A DNA stretch of 36,752 nucleotides. It comes from Bacillus timonensis. GTDB lineage: Bacteria > Bacillota > Bacilli > Bacillales > Bacillaceae_L. The stretch covers positions 1 through 36,752 of the forward strand of contig JAIVAN010000008.1 in assembly GCA_020171895.1 (NCBI GenBank), written 5' to 3'. This document shows positions 16,528 to 25,213 of this stretch, piece after piece; position 1 is the stretch's first letter, and each line of letters starts with the position of its first letter. The notes below the pieces were generated by a model. The model saw nothing but the letters and a program-made list of their open reading frames with translations. It did no database searches and was not told the DNA's origin. The translations under genes were made by a program, and so were the position numbers.

Positions 16528-17955
16528 ATGAAAAACTCAATCGGTAAAAATGTCCTTCACTTATTCTTAAGTACGACACTATCTCGAATCTTAAATGCTG
16601 TGACGCTTATCATTCTAGCTAACTATCTAAACTCACAAGAATATGGAATGTTTAGTGTCGCACTTGCTTTTACAATGGTCATGGGTTACTTCACAGATGT
16701 AGGACTAAGCAATACAGTCCTTCGTGAAGGCTCCAAGCAAGGTGCCAATATTTCATCCATCATCTCTTCCTATATAAAATTACGCCTTGTGCTTCTTGCC
16801 TTCACCTTTCTTGCCGCCTATTTTATTATCAATTGGTTTTATTCTAGCTCATCTCTCGCTGAAATCATGTTTTATCTTCTCATCCCAATGGTCATTGGCC
16901 TAGCCTTACAAAGCATCGGAATTGTTTATTTTCAGCTTGTAGAACAAATGCATTACTTAGGTTTAATACGCATACTATCCTCCATCTTCTTGGTCGGCAC
17001 GGTATTATTTGGGATGTTCATGTCTGTTTCTCCTGTGTGGATTTCATTTTTATTTGGCTTTTCATATTTACTCGCTGGTTTTTACAGCATCACAATGGTC
17101 TACATTAAGGTGAAACTGCGCTTTAAGGACCCTTTTCAAAAGCAACTATTGACGAATATATGGTCGTTTGTCATAAGCGGTTTATTATATATGTTACTTC
17201 CCCAACTTGGTCCAATTGTTTTAGAAAGAACGCTACCACTAGCTCTAGTCGGTATTTTTTCTGTAGCTTATCGTATTCCTTCGGCTCTTCACCAAGTTCC
17301 AGGAATTATTGCAGGTGCGTTTTATCCCGTGCTTTTTCGTTATTTTAATCATAATCAGTTATTAGAACATTTAAAGTTGAATATCTTACAAATAAAGGTG
17401 ATGGGCCTCATAGGTGTTGTTATTACAATTCCCTTTTTTCACCTTTCTGAATTGGTTGTCACTCTGCTCTTCGGAGAGGAGCTTATTTCTGCAGCTGAAC
17501 CGCTAAAGCTTCTTTCTACGATGCTGGTTCTTCAAGGAATGAGTATTGCACTTGCTGACGGATTAACTACACAGGCGCTTCAAACCAGGAGAACTATGAT
17601 TCAGTTTTTCGCTGTTATCTCTGGGACTATCCTTTATTACTTTTTTAGTTTATCCAACGGTGTTATGGGGGCTGTTTATGCAGCTCTATGTATCGAAGGA
17701 ATTGCTCTGTTCGGCTTTTGGCTATGCCATCCATCTAGGTGGACCATTGCCAAACGGGGGTTATTTGCCTATTTAGCCTTATTTAGCTTAATTCTAGTAG
17801 GAGTTCATTTCATTCTATTAGACTTTCCAGTTATTGCGACCATCACAAGTTATCTCTTATTACTCATCGTTTTCATTGATACAGAGCTCCGTGAAAAACT
17901 TCTACATGTAATGAAAAAAATTAAAACACATAAACTGGAGAAATCTCATGAATAG
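16528..17955 (+). CDS. Polysaccharide flippase (Wzx / PST family)
   Basis: 475 residues with about 12-14 TM helices. It opens KNVLHLFLSTTLSRILNAVT and NSQEYGMFSVALAF, typical of Wzx/RfbX-type exporters that flip undecaprenyl-linked repeat units to the outer face. SD TCTGGGGGATC 6 nt before ATG. It overlaps the next gene by 8 nt. The basic C-terminal tail (KKIKTHKLEK) lies inside the cell. Confidence 0.88.
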   Translation: MKNSIGKNVLHLFLSTTLSRILNAVTLIILANYLNSQEYGMFSVALAFTMVMGYFTDVGLSNTVLREGSKQGANISSIISSYIKLRLVLLAFTFLAAYFIINWFYSSSSLAEIMFYLLIPMVIGLALQSIGIVYFQLVEQMHYLGLIRILSSIFLVGTVLFGMFMSVSPVWISFLFGFSYLLAGFYSITMVYIKVKLRFKDPFQKQLLTNIWSFVISGLLYMLLPQLGPIVLERTLPLALVGIFSVAYRIPSALHQVPGIIAGAFYPVLFRYFNHNQLLEHLKLNILQIKVMGLIGVVITIPFFHLSELVVTLLFGEELISAAEPLKLLSTMLVLQGMSIALADGLTTQALQTRRTMIQFFAVISGTILYYFFSLSNGVMGAVYAALCIEGIALFGFWLCHPSRWTIAKRGLFAYLALFSLILVGVHFILLDFPVIATITSYLLLLIVFIDTELREKLLHVMKKIKTHKLEKSHE

Positions 17956-19132
17956 CCAAGAGTCTTTTTATATAAAAAATCAAGTCGTTGTTTTGTCTCT
18001 ATTTTTTCTTCTACTTACCTTTAGTCGATACAATCTTTACATTGGATTTTCATTAAAAACATATATGATGTTTCTTTTTCTATTTGTTTTCTTTCATCTT
18101 CGTATCTTTTATTTTCAAAAGCTAGCGTTATATGAAGTTTCTCTTCTACTGTTTTATCTTATCTATTGTTTTTCAGGCACAATGGCATATTACACTGGTT
18201 CTAGTATTCGAATTGTTTTTGGTGTTATTCTAGTCATCTCGTGTTTTTTTATTATGAGATACATGTTTATGCAATATTCACTAACAATCATTGAAAAAGG
18301 TTTAGGCTTAGCAGGGATCATCTTTTGCCTGGTTAGCCTCATCCTTTATGTGCTTGGGCTATTTAGTTTTGGCTTTCAATTAACTGGTGATGGTGAGAGT
18401 GCTTTTGGTGTTCTTTTAGACAGGAATTATCCTAGACTTATCGGTACTCTCGAAGACCCAAATCTATATATTTTCTATTGCACTATTTTTATTTTCTATT
18501 ACTTATCTAATTTAAGCTCTGCTTTGAATAAACTTGGATTATTTCTATGTGCGTTAACGTGTGTTTTAACTTTTTCAAGAGGTGGACTAGCAGCATTGGT
18601 CATTGTATTTCTTATCTATATTTTCATGGATATAAAGCGAATTAAATCCGCTCTAATTTCAGTCATTTCTATTGGATTTATAGGATATTTACTTATACTG
18701 ACTTTCCAATTTGATGTCATAGAGATGTTATCAGATAGGATTAAAGACTTCAAACAGGACGGAGGAAGCGGCCGGTTTGATCTTTGGTCAACTGCCTTTT
18801 CTTACTTCTTAGAACACCCACTGTTTGGCATCGGTGCATTTAATTTCTCAGATTACTATCTTACTAACTTCGGCAAAAAGCTATATGTTCATAATACGTA
18901 TTTAGAAATTTTAACAGAGTCAGGTTTAGCTGGATTTTCATTTTTTTCAATCTTTTTATTGTTACTGTTTCGATTTCTCATACGGTCTCGCATGCACAAC
19001 AAACAACCTTTTCTCTTTCTCACTTTTCTTGCACTTGGGATTCAAATGCTTTCTTTATCATTAATTATTAACGAAATGTTTTTTATGTATTTAGCACTTG
19101 TGTACCGTTACTCCTTTCAGGAAATGAGGTGA
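17948..19132 (+). CDS. Polysaccharide polymerase / O-antigen ligase-like (Wzy)
   Basis: 394 residues and about 11 TM helices. The large loop carries GRFDLWSTAFSYFLEHPLFG, then IGAFNF, and VHNTYLEILTESGLAG, the pattern of the Wzy_C domain (HPLxGxGxxxF, HNxYLE). The family polymerises or transfers lipid-linked sugar repeats outside the membrane. It overlaps both neighbours in the Wzx-Wzy-GT operon. No initiating sugar-phosphate transferase is in the window. Confidence 0.88.
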   Translation: MNSQESFYIKNQVVVLSLFFLLLTFSRYNLYIGFSLKTYMMFLFLFVFFHLRIFYFQKLALYEVSLLLFYLIYCFSGTMAYYTGSSIRIVFGVILVISCFFIMRYMFMQYSLTIIEKGLGLAGIIFCLVSLILYVLGLFSFGFQLTGDGESAFGVLLDRNYPRLIGTLEDPNLYIFYCTIFIFYYLSNLSSALNKLGLFLCALTCVLTFSRGGLAALVIVFLIYIFMDIKRIKSALISVISIGFIGYLLILTFQFDVIEMLSDRIKDFKQDGGSGRFDLWSTAFSYFLEHPLFGIGAFNFSDYYLTNFGKKLYVHNTYLEILTESGLAGFSFFSIFLLLLFRFLIRSRMHNKQPFLFLTFLALGIQMLSLSLIINEMFFMYLALVYRYSFQEMR

Positions 19133-20229
19133 ATGAATTGAAGAATATTTTACTCCTTACGGACAAATTAAAAACGGGTGGTGCAGAGATTTATTTTTGC
19201 AAACTAGAAAATCACCTTTCACATCCAACCTGTAACTTCTTCACTGCCGCTGGTCCTGGTGAATTAGAGAACAAAATTGAGAAAGTGCAGCGCTTTACTA
19301 AGTTGAGCCGAAATCATCATCTATATAATTTGGCTAAATTGTTCAAAGTCATTCGAAAACACCATATCACGATTATCCACGCAAATAGCCTTCGCATGGT
19401 TTGGTACGGTATATTCATCAAACAATTTTTCTTTAAAAAACTTTCCATCGTTTATACGAAGCATAATGTGACGTTACTCGAAAGGAACTTTCAAGGCATG
19501 TTCTCCAAAATCTTAAACCGATACACTTCAAAAATCATCACTGTCAGTAACTTTGAAAAGGAAAATCTTATCTCCTTAGGCGTTCAACCAGAAAAGATCA
19601 TAACTATTTATAATGGCGTGGATTTAAACCAATTTACATTCTCTCCCAAAAAACGAGAAAACACCTTTCGTGTTGGCATTTTAGCAAGATTATCTCAAGA
19701 GAAAAATCACCGGTTGTTCTTACAAATTGCAAATTTTTTAAAAGAGCATGATGACATCGTATTTCACATCGCCGGGGAAGGTCCAGAGCTATTAACCATT
19801 AAAAGCATGATTACCAAATTAGGATTAACAAAAAGAGTAATACTAGAAGGTCATATCCAACACCCCGAAACCTTTATTAAACGGATGGATGTCCTTCTAC
19901 TGACATCATTCCGTGAAGTTTTCCCAATGGTTATCATTGAAGCGATGGCAACGGGTACTCCGATTCTCTCTGTTGATGTTGGTGGAGTGAAAGAAGCAAT
20001 CAGTGATCATCAAACAGGATACCTTCTTCCATACAAAGCTTCTTCATTTGCTGAAAAGCTTCTGTACTTAAAAGCGAACCCACACAAACATGAAGAACTA
20101 CGTCAAAAAGCTCGCCAAAAAGTCGAGACGCATTACACTAAAGAGAACATGGTGAAACAAACCATTGATGTCTATCTAAATTGCGAATCAAAGCAAACGG
20201 GTGAACCAGTAAAAATAAATGTGCAATGA
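19129..20229 (+). CDS. Glycosyltransferase family 4 (EPS)
   Basis: 366 residues with a GT-B fold. N-terminal LTDKLKTGGAEIYF is followed by the C-terminal donor site HIAGEGPELL, LEGHIQHP and REVFPMVIIEAMATGTPILS (the E-x7-E motif), VGGVKEAI. It transfers a sugar from an activated donor in the cytoplasm. GTG at 19129 overlaps wzy by 4 nt. A TTG at 19138, 6 nt after GAGGTG, is an equally good start. Repeat R4 begins 20 nt past the stop. Donor and acceptor cannot be told. Confidence 0.9.
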   Translation: MNELKNILLLTDKLKTGGAEIYFCKLENHLSHPTCNFFTAAGPGELENKIEKVQRFTKLSRNHHLYNLAKLFKVIRKHHITIIHANSLRMVWYGIFIKQFFFKKLSIVYTKHNVTLLERNFQGMFSKILNRYTSKIITVSNFEKENLISLGVQPEKIITIYNGVDLNQFTFSPKKRENTFRVGILARLSQEKNHRLFLQIANFLKEHDDIVFHIAGEGPELLTIKSMITKLGLTKRVILEGHIQHPETFIKRMDVLLLTSFREVFPMVIIEAMATGTPILSVDVGGVKEAISDHQTGYLLPYKASSFAEKLLYLKANPHKHEELRQKARQKVETHYTKENMVKQTIDVYLNCESKQTGEPVKINVQ

Positions 20230-20250
20230 GAGTAACGAAAATGGTGCCCA

Positions 20251-20580
20251 GCCGAAAGCGAGGTTCCTGCAACGAAGGTTAACACCCCATGTTGATTATG
20301 ACGAAAATGTATTTTCAGAGTAGACTTTCATGCAATTTGAGAATTACACCATGAAGGATGAAAATGTGTAATTGTTTCTTTCGTGCATTATAGCGTGTTG
20401 AATCCAAGTACTTCAGAAGTGTTAACCGTAGTGGAAGGACCGAGACTCCTACGGGAAATGCGCCGGGCCCCGGACCCCACAGGCCAAAGGCCGAGGAGGC
20501 TCAAGTGGCGCCCCGTGGAAAGCGAGAGTCCTGCAACGAAGGTTAACACCCCATGTTCAGCTTCCTATTGTCAGGGTAAC
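20251..20580 (+). repeat. 130-bp structured repeat, locus R4 (half copy + full copy in tandem)
   Basis: A right-half copy (from about 20251, ending GGTTAACAC at 20285) runs through the arm sequence TTTTCAGAGTAGACTTTCAT into the left arm of a full copy (core 20419-20549, 131 bp). The same segment recurs at 262-bp spacing. Pairs in the full copy include GTGTTAACC/GGTTAACAC, AGGAC/GTCCT, ACGGG/CCCGT and GCGCC/GGCGC. It fills the gap between the convergent EPS and manC genes. Confidence 0.88.
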
Positions 20581-20584
20581 ATCA

Positions 20585-20617
20585 GAAAAAGCGTGAACTC
20601 ATAATAAGTTTCACGCT
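20585..20617 (-). terminator. Terminator of the manC-type gene
   Basis: GCGTGAACT (20591-20599) pairs with AGTTTCACGC (20608-20617) with one bulge. On the minus strand it is followed by TTTTT. It immediately follows the minus-strand stop. Confidence 0.8.
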
Positions 20618-20623
20618 CTATCA

Positions 20624-22015
20624 TCACTTAGATTTATTTACTAAACTGTCAGACTCACAATTTTCCTCAATCTCATCCCACGTCATGTATATTCGAACGA
20701 TGTCTTCTTCAATTAAAGGAGCTCCGACTTGCACCTCAATAAACTCTAAATCTTCATTTGCTTTTATTGCATGCTTTGCACCTACCGGAATCTCTATTAC
20801 ACTTCCTGCCTTTACTGCCCATATTCGATCATCTAGAACAAATTCACCTTCACCTTTTATGACTGTCCACACTTCTCTTCGATGATAATGAAACTGATAA
20901 CTCAAATTCCTTCCAGCTTTTACACAAATCCTCTTCGTAAGTACCTCACTACCATCATCCAGCTTCGTATAATCTAATACACGATACCAACCCCAACGTC
21001 TCTCTTCATACATAGGGCGATAAGATTGCTCCTCACTCAAGAAATCCTTTAGTTTCGTACTTGATTCCTTATCCGAAACCAAAATACCATCTGGACTAGC
21101 CGCTACTATGACATTGGATAAATGAATGACATTGATTGGGATATCTAACTCATTGATAAGATATGAATTTTCACACCCTGGACTTAACATCCCTTTTCCT
21201 AGTTGCACTTGAGACATCTCATCGGTTAGCGTATTCCACGTTCCTAAGTCTTTCCACGAACCTTCATAAGGGAGAAAAATAACGTCGTTCGCTTTTTCCA
21301 CCACTTCGTAATCAAAACTATTTTGGGGAAGTTTATGATAGACCTGTAACAACGATTCATACTGAATTGGAAACCCTAACTCCTCTAGCATTGAAATGAT
21401 ATATCCAAGCTTAAATGAAAAGACACCACAATTCCAAAGGGCAGATTTTTGAAGTAAACGTTTTGCTTCATCCTCATTTGGTTTTTCTTTAAAATGACTG
21501 ACTTCACCATACTTTCCGTCAGATCTTTGTTTCGGAACAATATATCCATACTTATCGGATGGAGAAGTCGGTTTTACTCCTATTAAGGCAAGGTCAGCAT
21601 TCGAATCTTGTAAAATAGATTCTAATTCTATGACTCTACTAAAAAAATTGTTTTCTACGTAAGGATCCACTGGCAATACCGCTATCGTTTCTTCCAAACC
21701 TACCCCACTAACTGAGTATAAGTATGTGGAAGCAAGGGCTATCGCTGGAAATGTATCTCTTCTTTCTGGCTCAACGACAAGCTTCGGCAATGTACCTAAC
21801 TGATTTTGTAAAATATCAACTTGACTCTTACTGGTAGCGATGATCGTGTCCTCAGCTAGTTTTACTTCCCCTAATTGCCTCCAAACTCGCTGCACCATTG
21901 ATTCCTGTGTACCATCTTCCTTTGTTAATACCCTTAAAAACTGTTTTGAACGTGCATCATTGGAAAGGGGCCAAAGTCTTTTTCCTGAACCACCTGAAAG
22001 CAAAATTAACTTCAA
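20624..22015 (-). CDS. manC: Mannose-1-phosphate guanylyltransferase, cupin-fused (ManC/AlgA type)
   Basis: 463 residues. The N-terminal nucleotidyltransferase has GGSGKRLWPLSN (8-19) with KQFL, VEPERRDTFPAIALAS, VLPVDPYV, FKEKP, WNCGVF and GSWKDLGTW. The C-terminal cupin begins RRWGWYRVLDY and continues SYQFHYHRREVWTVIKGEGE and IPVGAKHAI, as in type II phosphomannose isomerases. The family makes GDP-mannose from mannose-1-phosphate and some members also isomerise fructose-6-phosphate. TTG start behind AGGAGG (9-nt spacing). It is convergent with the EPS operon and probably supplies its GDP-mannose. Whether the cupin half is an active isomerase cannot be told. Confidence 0.88.
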   Translation of the reverse strand: MKLILLSGGSGKRLWPLSNDARSKQFLRVLTKEDGTQESMVQRVWRQLGEVKLAEDTIIATSKSQVDILQNQLGTLPKLVVEPERRDTFPAIALASTYLYSVSGVGLEETIAVLPVDPYVENNFFSRVIELESILQDSNADLALIGVKPTSPSDKYGYIVPKQRSDGKYGEVSHFKEKPNEDEAKRLLQKSALWNCGVFSFKLGYIISMLEELGFPIQYESLLQVYHKLPQNSFDYEVVEKANDVIFLPYEGSWKDLGTWNTLTDEMSQVQLGKGMLSPGCENSYLINELDIPINVIHLSNVIVAASPDGILVSDKESSTKLKDFLSEEQSYRPMYEERRWGWYRVLDYTKLDDGSEVLTKRICVKAGRNLSYQFHYHRREVWTVIKGEGEFVLDDRIWAVKAGSVIEIPVGAKHAIKANEDLEFIEVQVGAPLIEEDIVRIYMTWDEIEENCESDSLVNKSK

Positions 22016-22093
22016 CTCTAACTTCCTCCTAAACTTCTCTTTTCGTGTTCTTTTCAGAGAACTGAATATTAGTTAGTTTATGTGAAAGACTTG

Positions 22094-23296
22094 TTATTGT
22101 TCTTTAAGCTGATTAAATTGATAAATTGCCCCAACCCAAGTGGCATGTAGTGTTCTAACATTTTTTTGCCAAGAATAATTTTCTAAGACAAATGTTTGAC
22201 TTTTCTCCCCCAACCTTTTTCGCAGATCACTCTTTTCGATAAGCTCTGATATACCTTTTATCATCTCTTCGTTCGTTTCAGCTATATAAACCTCGTCTTC
22301 TGAGATTCCTTCTATCCCCTGAAGTGCTCTAGCAGAAGCTACAATTGGTAAGCCGCATGCTTGCGCTTCTAAAATTTTATTTTGCATACCTGTTCCTGAT
22401 CTTAATGGATAGACTCCTAGAGTCGCCCTTAGTAGATAAGGGCATATATCATCCACAAAACCTGTCACCACGATGTTCTGATTCCCATTCAATTCTTTAA
22501 TTTTTGCCTCTGGATCTTTTCCTACAATGAATAAGCGATAATCAGAATACAATTTATGAATAGATGGCCAGATTTCTTTCGTAAAATACATCATTGCTTC
22601 AACATTAGGAAAATACTGCATATTCCCGTGAAAAAGTATGATTTTCTCTTTCTCAATACCTTGATAATTTTTTAAATGTTCCCTCGTAATATAAGTCCCG
22701 TTAGGATTAACTACCACATCCTTATCCTGTAAATATTCCTTGTCCTTTGCAGAAACAAGAAGGGTTTTGTTATAAGCCTTTAGTACACGCTTCTCATAGA
22801 GCTTCATTAAAATTCCTTCTATTCGAAAGGCAATAGCTTTTACTATATTTTCTCTTTCTGCTCGACGTTTCATATTTAACGACAATGCATCAATCATATC
22901 CACGACCTTAGGAGCATGAAGATGCAAAAAATAGTCTGTCATCCTCGTCGTTTGAACGTGAATGATGTCTGGAGAGATATTTCTATATAACTGAGTGATG
23001 ATTTTTTGTGTTTGGGAATTTTTAAACATATTTATTTGAAGAGGCTTACCATTGAAGACCGTTTTACATGCACCTATCATTTTGTCTCTCTTATTAATTG
23101 GAATTGTAATCAATGCTTCACAATAGTCCTTTATATGGTCGTAGATATAGCTACTTTCTGTCATTTCATCAACAAATGTGACAACGTATATCTTATGTTT
23201 TAGTTCCTGCAACTGTTTTAATTGTTCATACGCGATTAATTGGTCGCCTTTATGTGGAGGATACGGGGGTCTGGCGGTTACATACATGACTTTCAT
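22094..23296 (-). CDS. Glycosyltransferase (GT4-like)
   Basis: 400 residues from the ATG at 23296, behind AGGAGG with 10-nt spacing; an in-frame start 21 nt earlier has no SD. It opens MKVMYVTARPPYPPHKGDQL, the usual start of GT-B enzymes. Later it has ILFHGNMQYFPNVEAM, FIVGKDPE, VTGFVDDICPY, PLRSGTGMQNKILEAQACGL and PIVAS, the donor-binding region. It lies 78 nt upstream of manC on the same strand, so it may use GDP-mannose; this is inference from position. It probably belongs to the same EPS or glycan pathway. Confidence 0.88.
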   Translation of the reverse strand: MKVMYVTARPPYPPHKGDQLIAYEQLKQLQELKHKIYVVTFVDEMTESSYIYDHIKDYCEALITIPINKRDKMIGACKTVFNGKPLQINMFKNSQTQKIITQLYRNISPDIIHVQTTRMTDYFLHLHAPKVVDMIDALSLNMKRRAERENIVKAIAFRIEGILMKLYEKRVLKAYNKTLLVSAKDKEYLQDKDVVVNPNGTYITREHLKNYQGIEKEKIILFHGNMQYFPNVEAMMYFTKEIWPSIHKLYSDYRLFIVGKDPEAKIKELNGNQNIVVTGFVDDICPYLLRATLGVYPLRSGTGMQNKILEAQACGLPIVASARALQGIEGISEDEVYIAETNEEMIKGISELIEKSDLRKRLGEKSQTFVLENYSWQKNVRTLHATWVGAIYQFNQLKEQ

Positions 23297-23366
23297 GCTG
23301 CTTTTTCCTCCTAGCAAGATTGAGATTTAAATAATGTATACTCGATGTTTTTGTAAATATTCTACT

Positions 23367-23406
23367 CTTAAAAGATTTATGCTTTGAACATTTCTATTCT
23401 TTTAAG
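23367..23406. promoter_or_regulatory. Inverted repeat between divergent genes
   Basis: CTTAAAAG (23367-23374) is inverted at CTTTTAAG (23399-23406) with a 24-nt spacer, in the gap between the glycosyltransferase and VOC genes. It may be a regulator site; support is weak. Confidence 0.25.
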
Positions 23407-23513
23407 GGAAGTTATAACTTAATAAAGTCATCCTAAAGTTGGAAAAACGTTTCAGTCTTTTGGAGATTATCATGATTTCATTAAGATGATATTCTGAATA
23501 CGAGGTGATGAAT

Positions 23514-24176
23514 TTGAAGATTTTACGAATTGTACTCGAAACACTAAACATAGAGGAAATGAAAGCTTTTTATCAAAATGTGTTAGAAATGAACGTCATC
23601 AGATCAAGTGGGTCCTATTTTACAGTTCAAGCTGGAAAAACCCAACTTACCTTTCAACAAGGTCACACAAAGCCTTTTTATCATTTTGCCTTACGAACAG
23701 ATTCTCCTTACTTTGAGTACATGTATGATCGCTTACTAAAGAATGGTGCTGATTTGTTAAGTGATGAGAATGGTCATACAAGTATGTATTGGCATGGTAA
23801 GCAGGTTTATTTTAAAGATCCTGATGGAAATATTGTTGAAACTCTAGAAAGAGATAATTTACACGGTGAGGAGCTAAAGGGGTGGTTTGATGTGTGCGAA
23901 ATCGGATTACCTTCTGAGTCTGTTGAACAAATGAGTGAATTTTTATCTTCCATATGGGATGTAAATAAAACTAACTCTAGTACATTTCGCTTCTATGGTG
24001 ACTCCTTTGGAAACTTCGTCTTAGTGAAAAATGGGCGTCATTGGTATCCTACTGACCACCCAGCTACCATTCACCCAATAACGGTTGAGGTTGAAGGCGA
24101 TCGAGACGAAGTGTTAAAACACCCATCTTATCCATATACCGTGAAAAAGAAGCTACGTTCCTGTAACGAAGGTTAA
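23514..24176 (+). CDS. VOC/glyoxalase-fold protein, 3' end supplied by a repeat
   Basis: About 220 residues. TTG at 23514 lies 6 nt after GAGGTG; GTG 23505 and ATG 23508 are in the same frame but overlap that SD. The first 115 residues form a VOC domain: LETLNIEEMKAFYQNVLEMN, YFTVQAGKTQLTF, FYHFAL, VYFKDPDGNIVETLER. The second half looks like a degenerate second VOC unit (ESVEQMSEFLSSIWDV, FGNFVLVK, HPITVEVEGD). Members are metal-dependent dioxygenases, isomerases or resistance proteins; this one is not assignable. The last seven codons (LRSCNEG) and the TAA come from the right half of a 130-bp repeat, so the C-terminus was probably altered by the repeat. Confidence 0.8.
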   Translation: MKILRIVLETLNIEEMKAFYQNVLEMNVIRSSGSYFTVQAGKTQLTFQQGHTKPFYHFALRTDSPYFEYMYDRLLKNGADLLSDENGHTSMYWHGKQVYFKDPDGNIVETLERDNLHGEELKGWFDVCEIGLPSESVEQMSEFLSSIWDVNKTNSSTFRFYGDSFGNFVLVKNGRHWYPTDHPATIHPITVEVEGDRDEVLKHPSYPYTVKKKLRSCNEG

Positions 24177-24461
24177 CACCCAAAGTTCAGTGTTGTATTT
24201 TCAGGGTAGACTGCCATGCAATTTAAGAAATGCACCATGGTGAATGAAAATGCGCGCTTGAATTTGCGTATATAGAATGTTGGCATTTAGTAACTAACGC
24301 GTGTTAACCGAAGTGGAAGGAACCGAGACTCCTGCGGGAGATGCGCTGGACTGGAGACCCCACAGGCGAAGCCGAGGAGGCTCCAGGAGCGCCCCGCGGA
24401 AAGCGAGGTTCCTGCAACGAAGGTTAACACACCAAATACAGTGACGTTTTTTTAGGGTAGC
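24148..24461 (+). repeat. 130-bp structured repeat, locus R5 (half copy + full copy in tandem)
   Basis: The right-half copy begins inside the VOC gene at about 24148 and ends GGTTAACAC (24171-24179). It continues through TTTTCAGGGTAGACTGCCAT into the left arm with CCATGCAATTTAAGAAATGC and ACCATGG, then a full core 24301-24430 (130 bp) and right arm to 24461. The offset between the two is 251 bp. Full-copy pairs: GCGGG/CCCGC, GCGCT/AGCGC, CTGGAG/CTCCAG, AGGAACC/GGTTCCT. Confidence 0.9.
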
Positions 24462-24468
24462 ATAGCAA

Positions 24469-24507
24469 AAAAAGCATCAAATTCAATCGAAGAATTTGAT
24501 GCTTTTT
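24469..24507 (-). terminator. Terminator of pssA
   Basis: AAAGCATCAAATTC pairs with GAATTTGATGCTTTTT (24492-24507) around a 7-nt loop, with A/T-runs on both sides. It directly follows the pssA stop on the minus strand and could also work for plus-strand transcripts. Confidence 0.9.
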
Positions 24508-24508
24508 C

Positions 24509-25213
24509 TTATTTGTTTTGCTCTTTAATTTGCTTTGACTTCTTAAATCGGTATCCGATGTATAAAATGTATAGCGGTACAGCGATATAAATGAAATATG
24601 GAAACTGAGCATGTTGGCTTTTATAAATTAGAAAAATGACCCATCCTAAAAGGATTGTAATAATTGTTCCGTATTTTGGTAACGGTACGTTTTTAAAGCT
24701 AGGAATTTTCACCTTACTAACCATCAGTAAGCTTAGTGCCATAAAGGAAGCACTAATAACGATTGGCGGCAGTGTTTGATTGAGCATCGCTAGAAGTGTT
24801 AAAATTCCACCCGCTGCGGTAATAGGAATACCAGTAAAGTATTTATCCGAATTTTTTGCTGTAATGTTAAATCGAGCTAATCGAAAGGCACCAAACAATG
24901 GGAATAGACCTGCCACAAGCAAACCGATTAAACCGTGCTGAGAAAATGAAATATAATACACAAGTACTGATGGAGCTACTCCAAACGTCACAATATCAGC
25001 TAATGAGTCTAATTCTTTTCCTAATTCTGATTGTGCATTTAACATCCTCGCTAAACGCCCATCCATACTATCAAGCATCATACCTATCAAAATAAGAATT
25101 GCTGCGTTTTTATAATCTCCTCGTGCTGCGAAGAAAATCGATAAAAAGCCAACATATAAATTACTTAACGTAAACAGGTTCGGTATACTTCTTTTTAATA
25201 TTTTTCTATACAA
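24509..25213 (-). CDS. pssA: CDP-diacylglycerol--serine O-phosphatidyltransferase
   Basis: Joins serine to CDP-diacylglycerol to give phosphatidylserine in the membrane, the first step to phosphatidylethanolamine. 234 residues with about seven to eight TM helices. The CDP-alcohol phosphatidyltransferase signature is complete: D51-G52, A55-R56, G65, D69, D73 in DGRLARMLNAQSELGKELDS and LAD. The ends PNLFTLSNLYVGF and FGAFRLARFN match the type II PssA family. No psd (decarboxylase) gene is adjacent, unlike the B. subtilis arrangement. SD GGAGAAC ahead of the ATG. Confidence 0.94.
   Translation of the reverse strand: MYRKILKRSIPNLFTLSNLYVGFLSIFFAARGDYKNAAILILIGMMLDSMDGRLARMLNAQSELGKELDSLADIVTFGVAPSVLVYYISFSQHGLIGLLVAGLFPLFGAFRLARFNITAKNSDKYFTGIPITAAGGILTLLAMLNQTLPPIVISASFMALSLLMVSKVKIPSFKNVPLPKYGTIITILLGWVIFLIYKSQHAQFPYFIYIAVPLYILYIGYRFKKSKQIKEQNK

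Noticed and set aside
20383-20604. Reading frame inside repeat R4 (and similar ones in R2 and R7)
   Set aside because: Similar frames appear wherever the repeat occurs, on either strand, without SD. The sequence constraint is pairing, not coding.
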